64,000 nucleotides of DNA from assembly GCA_031376505.1 (NCBI GenBank), contig JANMDX010000328.1, positions 1-64,000 on the forward strand, in the 5' to 3' direction. Numbering within the stretch: the first letter of the stretch is position 1; each line of letters begins with the position of its first letter. Shown here piece after piece: positions 14,693-22,963 of the stretch. Both the position numbers and the translations under genes were made by a program. Below the pieces are notes generated by a model that was not told the DNA's origin, searched no databases, and saw only the letters and a list, made by a program, of their open reading frames with translations. This stretch comes from CADEFD01 sp031376505 (GTDB lineage: Bacteria; Acidobacteriota; Vicinamibacteria; Vicinamibacterales; UBA2999).

Positions 14693-17073
14693 CGCGGATC
14701 GCAGTCCTGGCGGTGCTGTGTCTGTCCGCATCGACCGTCGCAGCGCAGACGACGCTGCCTAGGGTCCAGCCGGGCAATCTGCAGTACCAGGGGCAGTTCA
14801 CGCTGCCGAACGACGACGGCAACGGCACACTCCTGACCTACGGCGGCACCGCACTCAGCATGGGCGCAGACGGCACGTCGCTGTACTACGGCTGCGTCTA
14901 TGGCGCCGCCGTGGTGCGGGTGCGGATTCCCGCCATCGGCGATGTCGCTACCCAACTCGAGCCGTGCCGGGGCGTCCCGAACCTGAATGCCATCAACCCG
15001 AACGATCCCAACGCCAAGCTGCTTGGCGGCGTGCTGGCGTGGAACGGCCGCCTGATTCTGTCGGGGTTTGCGTACTACGACGGCGGCGGCACGGCGACGA
15101 CCAGTCACTTCGCGGGTGCCGCGATTGCCACGGCATCCGGCCCCTACAAGGTGGGCACCGAACAGCCGGGGCTGGTGGCGGGCTACATGGGCGTCGTTCC
15201 GACCGAGTGGCGCACGCTGCTTGGAGGCCCGGCGCTGACGGGCCAGTGCTGCATTGCGATCATCTCGCGGTCGAGCTACGGGCCTTCGGTAAGCGTGTTC
15301 GACCCGGCAGACATCGGTACTCGATCGCCCGTGCCAGCCACGATGCTGGTGGGCCATCCCGAGGCGCATCAGACGATTGGCACGTATGAAGGTCCGGGGC
15401 CGCTCTACAACGGCTCGACGAAGATGGGCGGCGTGGCGTTTCCGGCGGGCACACGGTCCGTGCTGTTTGTGGGCCGCCAGGGCGGCGCGTTCTGCTACGG
15501 CGCCGGCACGTCCGATCCGTCGCTGCATCGGAAGCCGAATCCGGCCGGTGACGTCTGGTGCTACGACCCGACCAACAGCGACAAGGGCGGGCATGGGTAC
15601 CCGTATCGGCATCAGGTGTGGGCGTATGACGCCGTCGACCTGCTGGCGGTGAAGCAGGGCGCCCAGCAGCCGTGGGACGTGCGTCCGTATGCGACGTGGA
15701 CCCTGACCGACATGGACAACGCGGGCAGCGCCACGATTCGCGGCGCCACCTACGACCCGGCGACGCGGCGGCTCTATGTCACCGCCGACACGGCAGGCGC
15801 GACGCCCACCGTGCACGTCTACGAGATCACCAACGCCGTACTGCCCGACCCCGCGCCGGCGGTTGAGATCTGCGGTGACGGTATCGACAACGACGGCGAT
15901 GGCCTCATTGACGAGGACTGCGCGCCGAGCCAGTCAGGCCAGCCGTCTTGGGGAGGGCGGCGGCTGCTCGCGGCCAGCGGCGTGACGAAGGCGACCGTGG
16001 CGGCCTGTGGCGACGACGTGCATGTGGCACACGGCAATTCCGCTCTCTACTACCGACGCTCATCGTCCAGTGGCGACGCCTGGACCGATTGGCAGTTGCT
16101 CGGGGATGGCGCCATTCTGTCTGGCCATGCCCTCGCATGCGACGGCTCCGCGGTGGTGTTGACGGCACACCGAGGACTCCGTGAGGTTCGTGACTGGCAG
16201 GGCACGCGTCAGGTGGGCGACCTCTGGGCCTGGGTCAGCGACGACGCCGGCAGCGCGTGGCGCGCGCCCTTCAGGTTATCGACCAGCGCCTCGGCCGGCC
16301 AGAGCGCGACGGCGATTGAGGGCGACCGGGTGGCGGTGGCTTGGATGGAACTGCGCGGCCAGTCGCCCGGAGCGTGGGATCTGCATTACCGCGAGTCGTT
16401 TGATCGCGGGCGCACGTGGACTGCCGATGGTCCCCTCGTCGTCGGCGACACCGCGGCGGGCGCGGCGTGGCCCAGCGTGGGAATTGGGGGCGGAATTGCC
16501 TATCTGGCCTGGATCGATGCACGCGTCGGCAACGGGTCCTGCTCGGACGGGACGAGTATCGACGGTGCCTGTGCCAGCATCTTGGCGCGACGGCTCGCTG
16601 GCGGCGCCTGGTCATCGGACGTTCGGCTAGGCGGCGCCACCCCCGGCGCGGGCGCGCCCGCGGTCGTCGCGACCGCAGCCTCGAGCGAGGTTGTGTATCC
16701 ACTGAACGGCGACCGAGGTCCAGGCATCGTCGTCACGCAGTCTACAGATCAGGGAGTCACGTGGATAGGGCTTCGCGGGCTCGACGTGCGAGAGCCTGGC
16801 GCCGCAGCTGCCACGGCGGCCGTCGCGCCGTCTGTGCTCGCGATTGGATGGCAGGCAGCGCGTGCCGGACGGAGCCAGACGGTCCTGCGGGTTTCGGTCG
16901 ATGGCGGGGCCGGTTGGGGCGTCGAGGAGTTGCCATTTCCAGAAGCGACGTCGGCGCCACACATCACGGCAGCCAGGCGCTACCTGCACGTGGTGGCGAC
17001 CGGACTCGACGGCACACTGCTCTACGCACGCCGATCAGCCGGGGCTGGGGACTCAGGACCAGAGAAAAGGTAA
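14689..17073 (+). CDS. Secreted protein, second paralogue, with Ca-binding motif and BNR-like propeller
   Basis: 794 aa. Signal peptide at 1-19 (VLAVLCLSASTVAAQ). Residues 20-385 repeat the whole domain of the preceding protein. A linker holds CGDGIDNDGDGLIDEDC near 395-412, the Asp-rich, two-Cys motif found in many secreted bacterial proteins and likely to bind calcium. From about 420 to the end comes a sialidase-type propeller with Asp-box-like turns: SDDAGSAW, SFDRGRTW, STDQGVTW, SVDGGAGW. No catalytic sialidase residues are evident, so binding or adhesion is more likely than hydrolysis. Overlaps its paralogue by 4 bp. The tRNA-Leu follows 3 bp after the stop on the other strand. Confidence 0.8.
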   Translation: MTRIAVLAVLCLSASTVAAQTTLPRVQPGNLQYQGQFTLPNDDGNGTLLTYGGTALSMGADGTSLYYGCVYGAAVVRVRIPAIGDVATQLEPCRGVPNLNAINPNDPNAKLLGGVLAWNGRLILSGFAYYDGGGTATTSHFAGAAIATASGPYKVGTEQPGLVAGYMGVVPTEWRTLLGGPALTGQCCIAIISRSSYGPSVSVFDPADIGTRSPVPATMLVGHPEAHQTIGTYEGPGPLYNGSTKMGGVAFPAGTRSVLFVGRQGGAFCYGAGTSDPSLHRKPNPAGDVWCYDPTNSDKGGHGYPYRHQVWAYDAVDLLAVKQGAQQPWDVRPYATWTLTDMDNAGSATIRGATYDPATRRLYVTADTAGATPTVHVYEITNAVLPDPAPAVEICGDGIDNDGDGLIDEDCAPSQSGQPSWGGRRLLAASGVTKATVAACGDDVHVAHGNSALYYRRSSSSGDAWTDWQLLGDGAILSGHALACDGSAVVLTAHRGLREVRDWQGTRQVGDLWAWVSDDAGSAWRAPFRLSTSASAGQSATAIEGDRVAVAWMELRGQSPGAWDLHYRESFDRGRTWTADGPLVVGDTAAGAAWPSVGIGGGIAYLAWIDARVGNGSCSDGTSIDGACASILARRLAGGAWSSDVRLGGATPGAGAPAVVATAASSEVVYPLNGDRGPGIVVTQSTDQGVTWIGLRGLDVREPGAAAATAAVAPSVLAIGWQAARAGRSQTVLRVSVDGGAGWGVEELPFPEATSAPHITAARRYLHVVATGLDGTLLYARRSAGAGDSGPEKR
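14956..15502 (+). repeat. Near-identical 547 bp block, copy 2
   Basis: Second copy of 13667-14213; same reading frame in the second paralogue. Confidence 0.9.
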
Positions 17074-17076
17074 TGG

Positions 17077-17161
17077 TGCCGGCGGAGGGAATCGAACCCA
17101 CACGCCCTTTGGGGACACGGGATTTTGAGTCCCGCGCGTCTGCCAGTTCCGCCACGCCGGC
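17077..17161 (-). tRNA. tRNA-Leu (anticodon CAA)
   Basis: 85 nt class II tRNA. The acceptor stem pairs GCCGGCG (5') with CGCCGGC (3'), the discriminator is A, and CCA is encoded next to it (17074-17076). The anticodon stem GGGA/TCCC surrounds the loop CTCAAAA, giving CAA. There is a variable arm (TGTCCCCAAAGGGCG region) and a T-loop GTTCGATTC. All invariant positions look normal. Confidence 0.96.
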
Positions 17162-17203
17162 ACGTGGAACCGGTAGTGTACTACGAGGGCGCTTCCGCCC
17201 CCA

Positions 17204-19627
17204 CTACTCGGGACGCCACACGAGGGCGACGAGTTGTACCTGCACGCCGCCGCGCTTGGGCTTCACCACCACTCGGGCGCACGTCTCCGCAGCGTCATTC
17301 CACGCGTGCTGGACGGCCTGCAGCTCCGCGTCGAGCGTGTCGGCCAGCGCCTGGCGCTGCGCGGCCAGCGCGTCCTCGTTGGCCTTGGCGCGTGCGACGT
17401 CCTGAGTTTCCCGGCCGATGCGACCGACGCCGCGAGCGGCGGTCGTGGCGCGGCCGAGCGTGGCGACACTTGCCGCCTTGCGCCCGAAAATCGCCCCGAG
17501 CACGGTGGCGCCCACCGACATGGCCGTCGAGAGCTTCTGCTCCGACGCCTGCTGTTCTTCCCGCTGCACGGCGGCGCCTGCCTTGCGGATTTTCTCGTCG
17601 AGGGCGGCTAGCTTTGGTGCGTACTTGTCGCGCAGTATCGCGACGGCCTCGTCGCGCGCCTCGCGCCGGGCGTGCGTGACCCGCGCCTGGAAGTCGCCGT
17701 CGCGCTCGCCCGGACGCGACACGACCCTTGTGCCTGGCGACTGCAGCAGCTCCACGCTTTGGGACCGGCCAGCCCATGATGCGAAATCCTTGGTCCACGT
17801 GACGTAGCTCTTGGGTTTTGCGGCCGGCGGCGGCAACGCGGCAAACGTCCCTCCGGACGCGGGCTCGCGCAGCAGTGCGTCCACGCCGAACGAGGCCGGC
17901 TCGGCGTGCTCCCAATCGGCTGCGACGGGTCCCTCGGTCAGTGGCGTCCACACGAGGATGTCGCTGGTCTCGTCGAGCCCGAGCTTGGCATCGACATACG
18001 ACATGCGGGCCGCGCCCACGAGCATCGGCACCCACGAGGAGCCGGCGCCGGGCGCGAAGTACTGCGGCACGTCGGGCGGCACGATCGGCCGCGCCGCGGG
18101 CGTGGGTGGCGTCGCCGGACCAGCCGCTGCGGCCGGCGCCAGTTGAGGGGCGGGTGCGGAGATCCCCGGCGCCGGAGTCTGGGGCGCAGCGATCGCGGCG
18201 GCGTCCTTCTGCGGGGCCATCAGAGCGCGAATCTCGTCGCGTCCCATCGGCCCGCGCAGATATGACATCGACCACCGTGTCTGCAGCAGGACGGGCGCCG
18301 ACTCGTGCACGTTGTGCAGCAGGAACACCCGCTTGTCGAGTCCCGAAAGAAGCGAGTCGAGGCTCTGGCGGTCGAACCCGCGGCCCGAACCAGACGCCAC
18401 GCCTTCGAGGCCGTCGAGCACCCGCGCCTTGTCGCGCTCGGTCTGCAGACGGCCGAGGAACCACGTGCCGGCGTTGGCGAGCGCCTTGTAGTCGAGGTCC
18501 ACGGGGTTCTGCGTGGAGAGCACGCAGCCGAGTCCGAAGGCGCGCGCCTGCTTCAGCAGCGTGAGCAAAGGCACTTTGCTCGGGGGATTGGCGGTCGGCG
18601 GCAGGAAGCCGAAGAGCTCGTCCATGTACAGCACGGCGCGCAGGGACGTCGTGCCGCGCTGTGCGCGCACCCAGGCGAGCACCTGCTCGAGGAGCAGAGC
18701 CACGAAGAACATGCGCTCGGCATCGCCGAGGTGGGCAATCGAGACGACCGCGACGCGCGGCTTGCCGGTCGGGCCATACAGCATCCGCCCCACGTCAAGC
18801 GGTTCGCCTTCGAGCCACGTCGCGAATCCGGGCGCGGCCAGGACGTTGTTGAGCCGCATCGCCAGGCCGAAGCGATCGTTGGCCGGATAGAACGACTCGA
18901 GGTCGAGCACGCCCACCTTGGTAACCGGGGGCGACTGCACCTGACTGATGAGCGTCGGCAGATCGAGGTTACGGCCGGCGCGCCACGCCTCCTGCAGCAG
19001 TGTGGACACGAGTACGTGTTCGCGGCTGGTCGTCGGGTCGCTCGTGACGCCGGCCAGCGAGAGCAGACTGGTGGCGACTGACTGCACGCGCGCGGCCAGC
19101 AACTCGGGCTCGTCGGCCACGACCTTCGGTGGCGCGTTGAAGGTCTCGAGGATCGAGAGTGGCAGTCCGGAGCGGCTCCCAGGCGTGTAGACCGACACGT
19201 CGGCGGCGGCCTTGAGACGGCGGATCCGGTCGCCGTCCTGCCCCCACTCGGCCAGGCCGTTCTTCCAGCGCTCTGCCTCCTTTGCCGCGAACTGCTCGGT
19301 CGTGATCTGGTGCGCGCGGGCCTCGTCTGGATTCACCCACGGTGCGAACTCCTGCGCCGAGAGTCCAGGGAAGGTGAGCATCAGATTCGCGAGGTCACCC
19401 TTTGGATCGATCGCCAGTACGGGCAGGCCATCGATGGCGGCCTCTTCGATGAGCGTGATGCCAAGGCCGGTCTTGCCGCTGCCGGTCATGCCGATGCATA
19501 CGGCGTGGGTCAGCAAGTCGGCCGAGTCGTAGAGCACCGGTTCGCTGGTGCGCTGTCGTGTGGCCGGGTCGTAGCGTCGACCAAGGTAGAAGAGTCCGAG
19601 CTGTTCGACGTCCATGGTACCCGGCAT
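17204..19627 (-). CDS. HerA/DUF853-type ATPase
   Basis: 807 aa. FtsK/HerA-like ATPase with Walker A GMTGSGKTGLG near residue 45-55, the DPKGD motif just after, Walker B in LRAVLYMDELFGF near 340, and sensor-like STQNPVDLDYKAL near 380. DUF853 proteins are bacterial relatives of the HerA translocase and are thought to be hexameric pumps. The C-terminal 250 residues add a Pro/Ala linker, a globular region and a charged helix (KIRKAGAAVQREEQQASEQK) followed by GAIFGRKA, a possible coiled-coil oligomerisation part. The ATG at 19627 has GAAGG 9 nt upstream; a second ATG lies four codons in. It follows the MutS-like gene by 11 bp. Confidence 0.88.
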   Translation of the reverse strand: MPGTMDVEQLGLFYLGRRYDPATRQRTSEPVLYDSADLLTHAVCIGMTGSGKTGLGITLIEEAAIDGLPVLAIDPKGDLANLMLTFPGLSAQEFAPWVNPDEARAHQITTEQFAAKEAERWKNGLAEWGQDGDRIRRLKAAADVSVYTPGSRSGLPLSILETFNAPPKVVADEPELLAARVQSVATSLLSLAGVTSDPTTSREHVLVSTLLQEAWRAGRNLDLPTLISQVQSPPVTKVGVLDLESFYPANDRFGLAMRLNNVLAAPGFATWLEGEPLDVGRMLYGPTGKPRVAVVSIAHLGDAERMFFVALLLEQVLAWVRAQRGTTSLRAVLYMDELFGFLPPTANPPSKVPLLTLLKQARAFGLGCVLSTQNPVDLDYKALANAGTWFLGRLQTERDKARVLDGLEGVASGSGRGFDRQSLDSLLSGLDKRVFLLHNVHESAPVLLQTRWSMSYLRGPMGRDEIRALMAPQKDAAAIAAPQTPAPGISAPAPQLAPAAAAGPATPPTPAARPIVPPDVPQYFAPGAGSSWVPMLVGAARMSYVDAKLGLDETSDILVWTPLTEGPVAADWEHAEPASFGVDALLREPASGGTFAALPPPAAKPKSYVTWTKDFASWAGRSQSVELLQSPGTRVVSRPGERDGDFQARVTHARREARDEAVAILRDKYAPKLAALDEKIRKAGAAVQREEQQASEQKLSTAMSVGATVLGAIFGRKAASVATLGRATTAARGVGRIGRETQDVARAKANEDALAAQRQALADTLDAELQAVQHAWNDAAETCARVVVKPKRGGVQVQLVALVWRPE

Positions 19628-19638
19628 TCTACCGGCCT

Positions 19639-21396
19639 TCACACCTCGAGGCCCACCGATCGCATCAGCGCGAGGGCATTGCTCGTGCCGACGACGCCCG
19701 CGCGCAGGTGGTAATCGAATTCGAGTCCGCCCTGTTCGAGGCGGTCGGCGAAATGCATGTTGGCGGCGCGCGGCGCCAGTGCGCCGGCCAGATCGGTCAG
19801 CGCCAGGTCGTGGGTCGTGGCCATGCCGATGGCGCCGAGGGCGAGCAGGCCTCGCAGCACCCCCTCGGCGCCCTGGCGTCGGTCGTGTGAGTTGGTGCCG
19901 GACAGCAGTTCGTCGATGAGGAAGAGGGTGGCCGGTGCGCCGGCGTGTGCCCCGCGCGCCTGCTCCACGATCTGTCGCAGCTTGGTGATCTCGGCGAAGA
20001 AGCGGGAGCGGCCCGACTGCAGTGAATCCTGCACGCGCAGGGTGCCGGCCGGCATCAGCGGCGACAGCGTCATCTCGAGGGCGCAGACCGGCGCGCCGGC
20101 CTGCGCTAGGACCACGTTGACGCCCACGGCGCGCAGCCACGTGCTCTTCCCCGACATGTTCGAGCCGCTGACGATGACGAGGTGCGGCGCCTCCCCGCCA
20201 AGCGCGAGGTCGTTGCTCACGGCCGTGCCGACGGGCAACAGCGGATGGGTGAGTCCGCGCGCCAGAATCCGTGGCGCGCCCTCGACGAAGGTTGGAAAGA
20301 CCGCGTCGGGATGCTCCGCCGCATAGGTGCCCAGGGCGGCCATCGCCTCGAGTTCGCCCAGCGCAGCCGTCCAGTCGGGTATGAAGCGACCAGCGCGCTC
20401 GCGCCACCGGTCCACGGCCCAGGCCAGCTGCGTGGCCCAGAACAGCAGGACTGAAATCGGCCCGAAGATCTGATTCTGGCGCGACGTCAGCAGCTCGACA
20501 AGACGAGTCAGACGCTGGATCTCGCGCGAGGCCGGCAGCCCACTAGCGGCGAGCCGTCGCTGCACCTCCTGGAGCGCTGGCGCGTCGAAGGACTCAGCCT
20601 CGATGCGGGCGATGAGAGCCGCGGCGAGCGCCAGGTCCCTAGCCCGTGGTTCGACCTCGCGGATGACCCTCACGACGCGGCGCCGAAGCCCCCAGCCGGT
20701 GAGCGCCTGGAGCGCGACAAGCCCGCCCAGCCACAGCGGCGGCTCGCCGCTGGCGATCCACAGGCCGACACTGACCATCGTAGCGCCTGATAGCAGGCCC
20801 AGGGCAATCGGTGCCCAAAGGGGCACTGTGCTCGTGCGGGCGCTGGCCCATGCGCCAAGCGCGGCTGTCGCCGCCGCGTGCGGCATGTCGGGCCCGAGCA
20901 CTGCCAGGTCCTCGCGCAGAGCGTCTCGCGTCGCCAGGTCGGTCGTCGCCGCCTGGCGAGCGCGTACGGCCTCTGGCGGGGCCGGATGCACCAGCCACCC
21001 GGCCAGCGTGGCGTAGCCGGCCTCGGTGCGCGGCGTCGACAGCAAGTCGAAGAGACTGGCGGGTCCGAAGAGGTCGAGGTCGTCGGCGTAGGGATGCTCG
21101 GGTGGCACGAACTGCTGGCCGGTCGCGCCTCGCCCGTGCCAGCGATCCTCGAGTCGTGCAATGCCGTCGTCCACGTATGCGAGGACGCGGCGCACGCGGG
21201 CCTGGGCCGCAAGCAGCCGGGCATGCGTCACGGCAAGGCCGAGAAAGAGCAACGCCGGCAGCACAAGCCAGAGCGGCGCAAGGTGACGGGTGCCAAACGC
21301 GAGCACCGCGATCACCGCGGCCGTGCCCGCGACCGCCAGACGCAGATTAGCGAGGCGGTGGTGGCGGGCGTCGAGGGCGGCGCCGTCGGCGCTCAG
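19639..21396 (-). CDS. Membrane-anchored MutS-family ATPase
   Basis: About 585 aa. The C-terminal third is a MutS ATPase domain: Walker A GSNMSGKSTW near 405-414, Walker B LFLIDELLSGTNSHDR near 490, and the ATTHDLALTDL signature. The N-terminal part is not a mismatch-binding domain; it has paired hydrophobic helices near 25-65 and again near 195-235, as in the small membrane-bound MutS homologues of many soil bacteria whose role is unknown. No ATG, GTG or TTG sits at the N-terminus; the best candidate start is CTG at 21396, 6 nt after GGAGG. The upstream methyltransferase ends 29 bp earlier, so the genes likely share a transcript. Confidence 0.85.
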   Translation of the reverse strand: MSADGAALDARHHRLANLRLAVAGTAAVIAVLAFGTRHLAPLWLVLPALLFLGLAVTHARLLAAQARVRRVLAYVDDGIARLEDRWHGRGATGQQFVPPEHPYADDLDLFGPASLFDLLSTPRTEAGYATLAGWLVHPAPPEAVRARQAATTDLATRDALREDLAVLGPDMPHAAATAALGAWASARTSTVPLWAPIALGLLSGATMVSVGLWIASGEPPLWLGGLVALQALTGWGLRRRVVRVIREVEPRARDLALAAALIARIEAESFDAPALQEVQRRLAASGLPASREIQRLTRLVELLTSRQNQIFGPISVLLFWATQLAWAVDRWRERAGRFIPDWTAALGELEAMAALGTYAAEHPDAVFPTFVEGAPRILARGLTHPLLPVGTAVSNDLALGGEAPHLVIVSGSNMSGKSTWLRAVGVNVVLAQAGAPVCALEMTLSPLMPAGTLRVQDSLQSGRSRFFAEITKLRQIVEQARGAHAGAPATLFLIDELLSGTNSHDRRQGAEGVLRGLLALGAIGMATTHDLALTDLAGALAPRAANMHFADRLEQGGLEFDYHLRAGVVGTSNALALMRSVGLEV

Positions 21397-21425
21397 CCGA
21401 TCCCTCCGGCCCGCGTAGGCGGCGG

Positions 21426-22019
21426 CTACGGCCGTACGATGCCGTCGGTGGTCCACAGATACAGCGTGCGGCGATGGTTCGAGGTGTCGGTGAAGGTCTC
21501 GACCTTCTCCGGCGCCCAGTCGCCGAAACCGAAGTTGTGCGCCACGATGCGCGTACCGGGCTTGAGGGCCCGCGTGAGGATCGGCCGCAGTCTCAAGTTC
21601 GAGGCCGTGAGCAGGTACGTGGTGACGACCGTCGCTGACGACACGTCGGTCGTGAGCGCGTTCTCGAGTTTGAAGGTGACCAGACGCGACACGCCCTCGC
21701 GGGCGGCATTGGCGTTCGCCTCTGCGATGCGCTGCGGATCGATGTCGACCCCGATGCCGCGCGCGCCGTACACTCTGGCCGCGGTAATCGGAATGCGCCC
21801 GTCGCCGCATCCCAGATCCATGACCACGTCAGCTTTCGTGACCCTGGCGAGCGTCAGCATGCGGTCCACGACCTCTTGCGGCGTCGGGACGTAGGGCGCC
21901 AGCTTCGGCGCGATGAGGCGTGCAGTGCCCGCCGGGGCTGCTTGGCGGCTGGCCTCGAGCAACGGCGCGACGAGTGCCAGGCCGAGCGCGAAGACGACCC
22001 CGGTTGCTGCACGCCGCAT
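21426..22019 (-). CDS. Exported SAM-dependent methyltransferase-like protein
   Basis: 197 aa. It starts with a signal peptide (MRRAATGVVFALGLALVAPLLEAS), then a class I methyltransferase fold with VVMDLGCGDGRIP (SAM motif I) near 70, GVDIDPQRI (acidic motif II) near 92 and a later VAHNFGFGDW. Homologues with a leader peptide exist in Acidobacteriota and Proteobacteria, but the substrate is unknown and SAM is not normally present outside the cytoplasm; the leader may instead be an uncleaved membrane anchor. It is divergent from carD, with 225 bp between the starts. Confidence 0.78.
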   Translation of the reverse strand: MRRAATGVVFALGLALVAPLLEASRQAAPAGTARLIAPKLAPYVPTPQEVVDRMLTLARVTKADVVMDLGCGDGRIPITAARVYGARGIGVDIDPQRIAEANANAAREGVSRLVTFKLENALTTDVSSATVVTTYLLTASNLRLRPILTRALKPGTRIVAHNFGFGDWAPEKVETFTDTSNHRRTLYLWTTDGIVRP

Positions 22020-22060
22020 GCGCCCAGCATACTCAGATTGGCCGGGGCTGGCTGGGAACG

Positions 22061-22075
22061 CGAGGGTAACCCTCG
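22061..22075. promoter_or_regulatory. Perfect palindrome in the carD/methyltransferase divergent region
   Basis: CGAGGGT-A-ACCCTCG, two 7 bp arms around a single base, placed between the two divergent starts. The symmetry suits a dimeric DNA-binding protein; the protein is unknown. Confidence 0.4.
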
Positions 22076-22174
22076 GCGCTGCATCATTTAGGGCGATAGG
22101 CCGGTGCAACTCCGCGCAGGCGAAAACCCTCGATTTTTCGGGCATTTTCGATAGGCAGACGGCCAAACCTCGGC

Positions 22175-22180
22175 TATAAT
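22175..22180 (+). promoter_or_regulatory. carD promoter, consensus -10
   Basis: Perfect TATAAT, 65 bp before the GTG start of carD. The region 17 bp upstream (TAGGCA) is a poor -35, which is common where CarD-like proteins stabilise open complexes. Confidence 0.6.
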
Positions 22181-22244
22181 GGACAGGTCCTTGAGGGCAG
22201 ATTACCCGCCCTTTCGACCCACCCATCCTTGGAACGGGGGCCAC

Positions 22245-22859
22245 GTGTCATTTTCGGTCGGCGACAAGGTCATCTACCCCAATCACGGTCTCGGCGTCGT
22301 GGAAAAAGTCGAGGAAAAGACCATCCTCGGCACCACCTGCGGCTTCTTCCATCTGCGAATCCTGTCAAACGACACGACGGTGCTCGTGCCGGTAGCCAAC
22401 GTCGACAACGTCGGGCTGCGGCGGGCGATTGACGACGAAGAAGTCGAGCGACTGTTTGGCAAACTCGGCGACGGCAAGATCGACAACCACGCGAACTGGA
22501 AGGGCCGTTTCAAGGACAACTCCGACAAGATGCGGAGCGGCTCAATTGCCGACATGGCCGACGTGCTCAAGAGTCTCACGTTTCTGGCCAAGTCGAAGAG
22601 CCTCTCGTTTCGCGAGAAGCGGATGCTCGACCGCGCCAAGTCACTGATCGTGTCCGAAGTGTCCGAGGTCATGCGGGTCACCCCCGGCGAGATCGAAGAC
22701 CGCGTCGAGAAGTCGCTCGAGCGCGGCTTTACGGTGAAGGCCAGAAACGCGCTGCGTGCCGAAACGCGCGCTGGCGCGAAAGCGGCGCCGGCCAAGGCGG
22801 TTGTTCCGCCCGCGCCGGTTGCGGTCGCTGCCAAGGCTCGTCAAGCGCGAGCCTCGTAG
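22245..22859 (+). CDS. carD: CarD family transcriptional regulator
   Basis: 204 aa. Residues 1-60 are the CarD/TRCF RNA polymerase-interacting domain (FSVGDKVIYPNHGLGVVEKVEEK), followed by the helical CarD DNA-binding part (SIADMADVLKSLTFL, SFREKRMLDRAKSLIVSEV). The last 30 residues are a flexible Ala/Lys/Pro tail. CarD binds the RNAP beta subunit at promoters and stabilises the open complex, especially at rRNA promoters. GTG at 22245 was chosen because the fold begins directly there and GGGGG lies 5 nt upstream. A perfect TATAAT precedes it and a hairpin-U terminator follows, so it is a single-gene transcript. Confidence 0.94.
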   Translation: MSFSVGDKVIYPNHGLGVVEKVEEKTILGTTCGFFHLRILSNDTTVLVPVANVDNVGLRRAIDDEEVERLFGKLGDGKIDNHANWKGRFKDNSDKMRSGSIADMADVLKSLTFLAKSKSLSFREKRMLDRAKSLIVSEVSEVMRVTPGEIEDRVEKSLERGFTVKARNALRAETRAGAKAAPAKAVVPPAPVAVAAKARQARAS

Positions 22860-22883
22860 CCCTCGGTCACTCGCTCACGTTAG

Positions 22884-22926
22884 AATGCCCGGTCCGGACG
22901 ATGTCCGCGCCGGGCATTTGTTTTTT
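22884..22926 (+). terminator. Rho-independent terminator of carD
   Basis: Nine-base perfect outer stem AATGCCCGG/CCGGGCATT (22884-22892 and 22910-22918) with an inner stem CGGAC/GTCCG, followed by TTTGTTTTTT. It starts 24 bp after the carD stop. Confidence 0.85.
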
Positions 22927-22963
22927 GCGGCCCGGGCGAAACGGTGCGCCGGGTGGGAGTCTC

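Noticed and set aside
19628..20407. Long upstream extension of the HerA/DUF853 protein
   Set aside because: This stretch is antisense-frame over the MutS-like gene with Arg-rich junk; the ATG with a ribosome site at 19627 is preferred.
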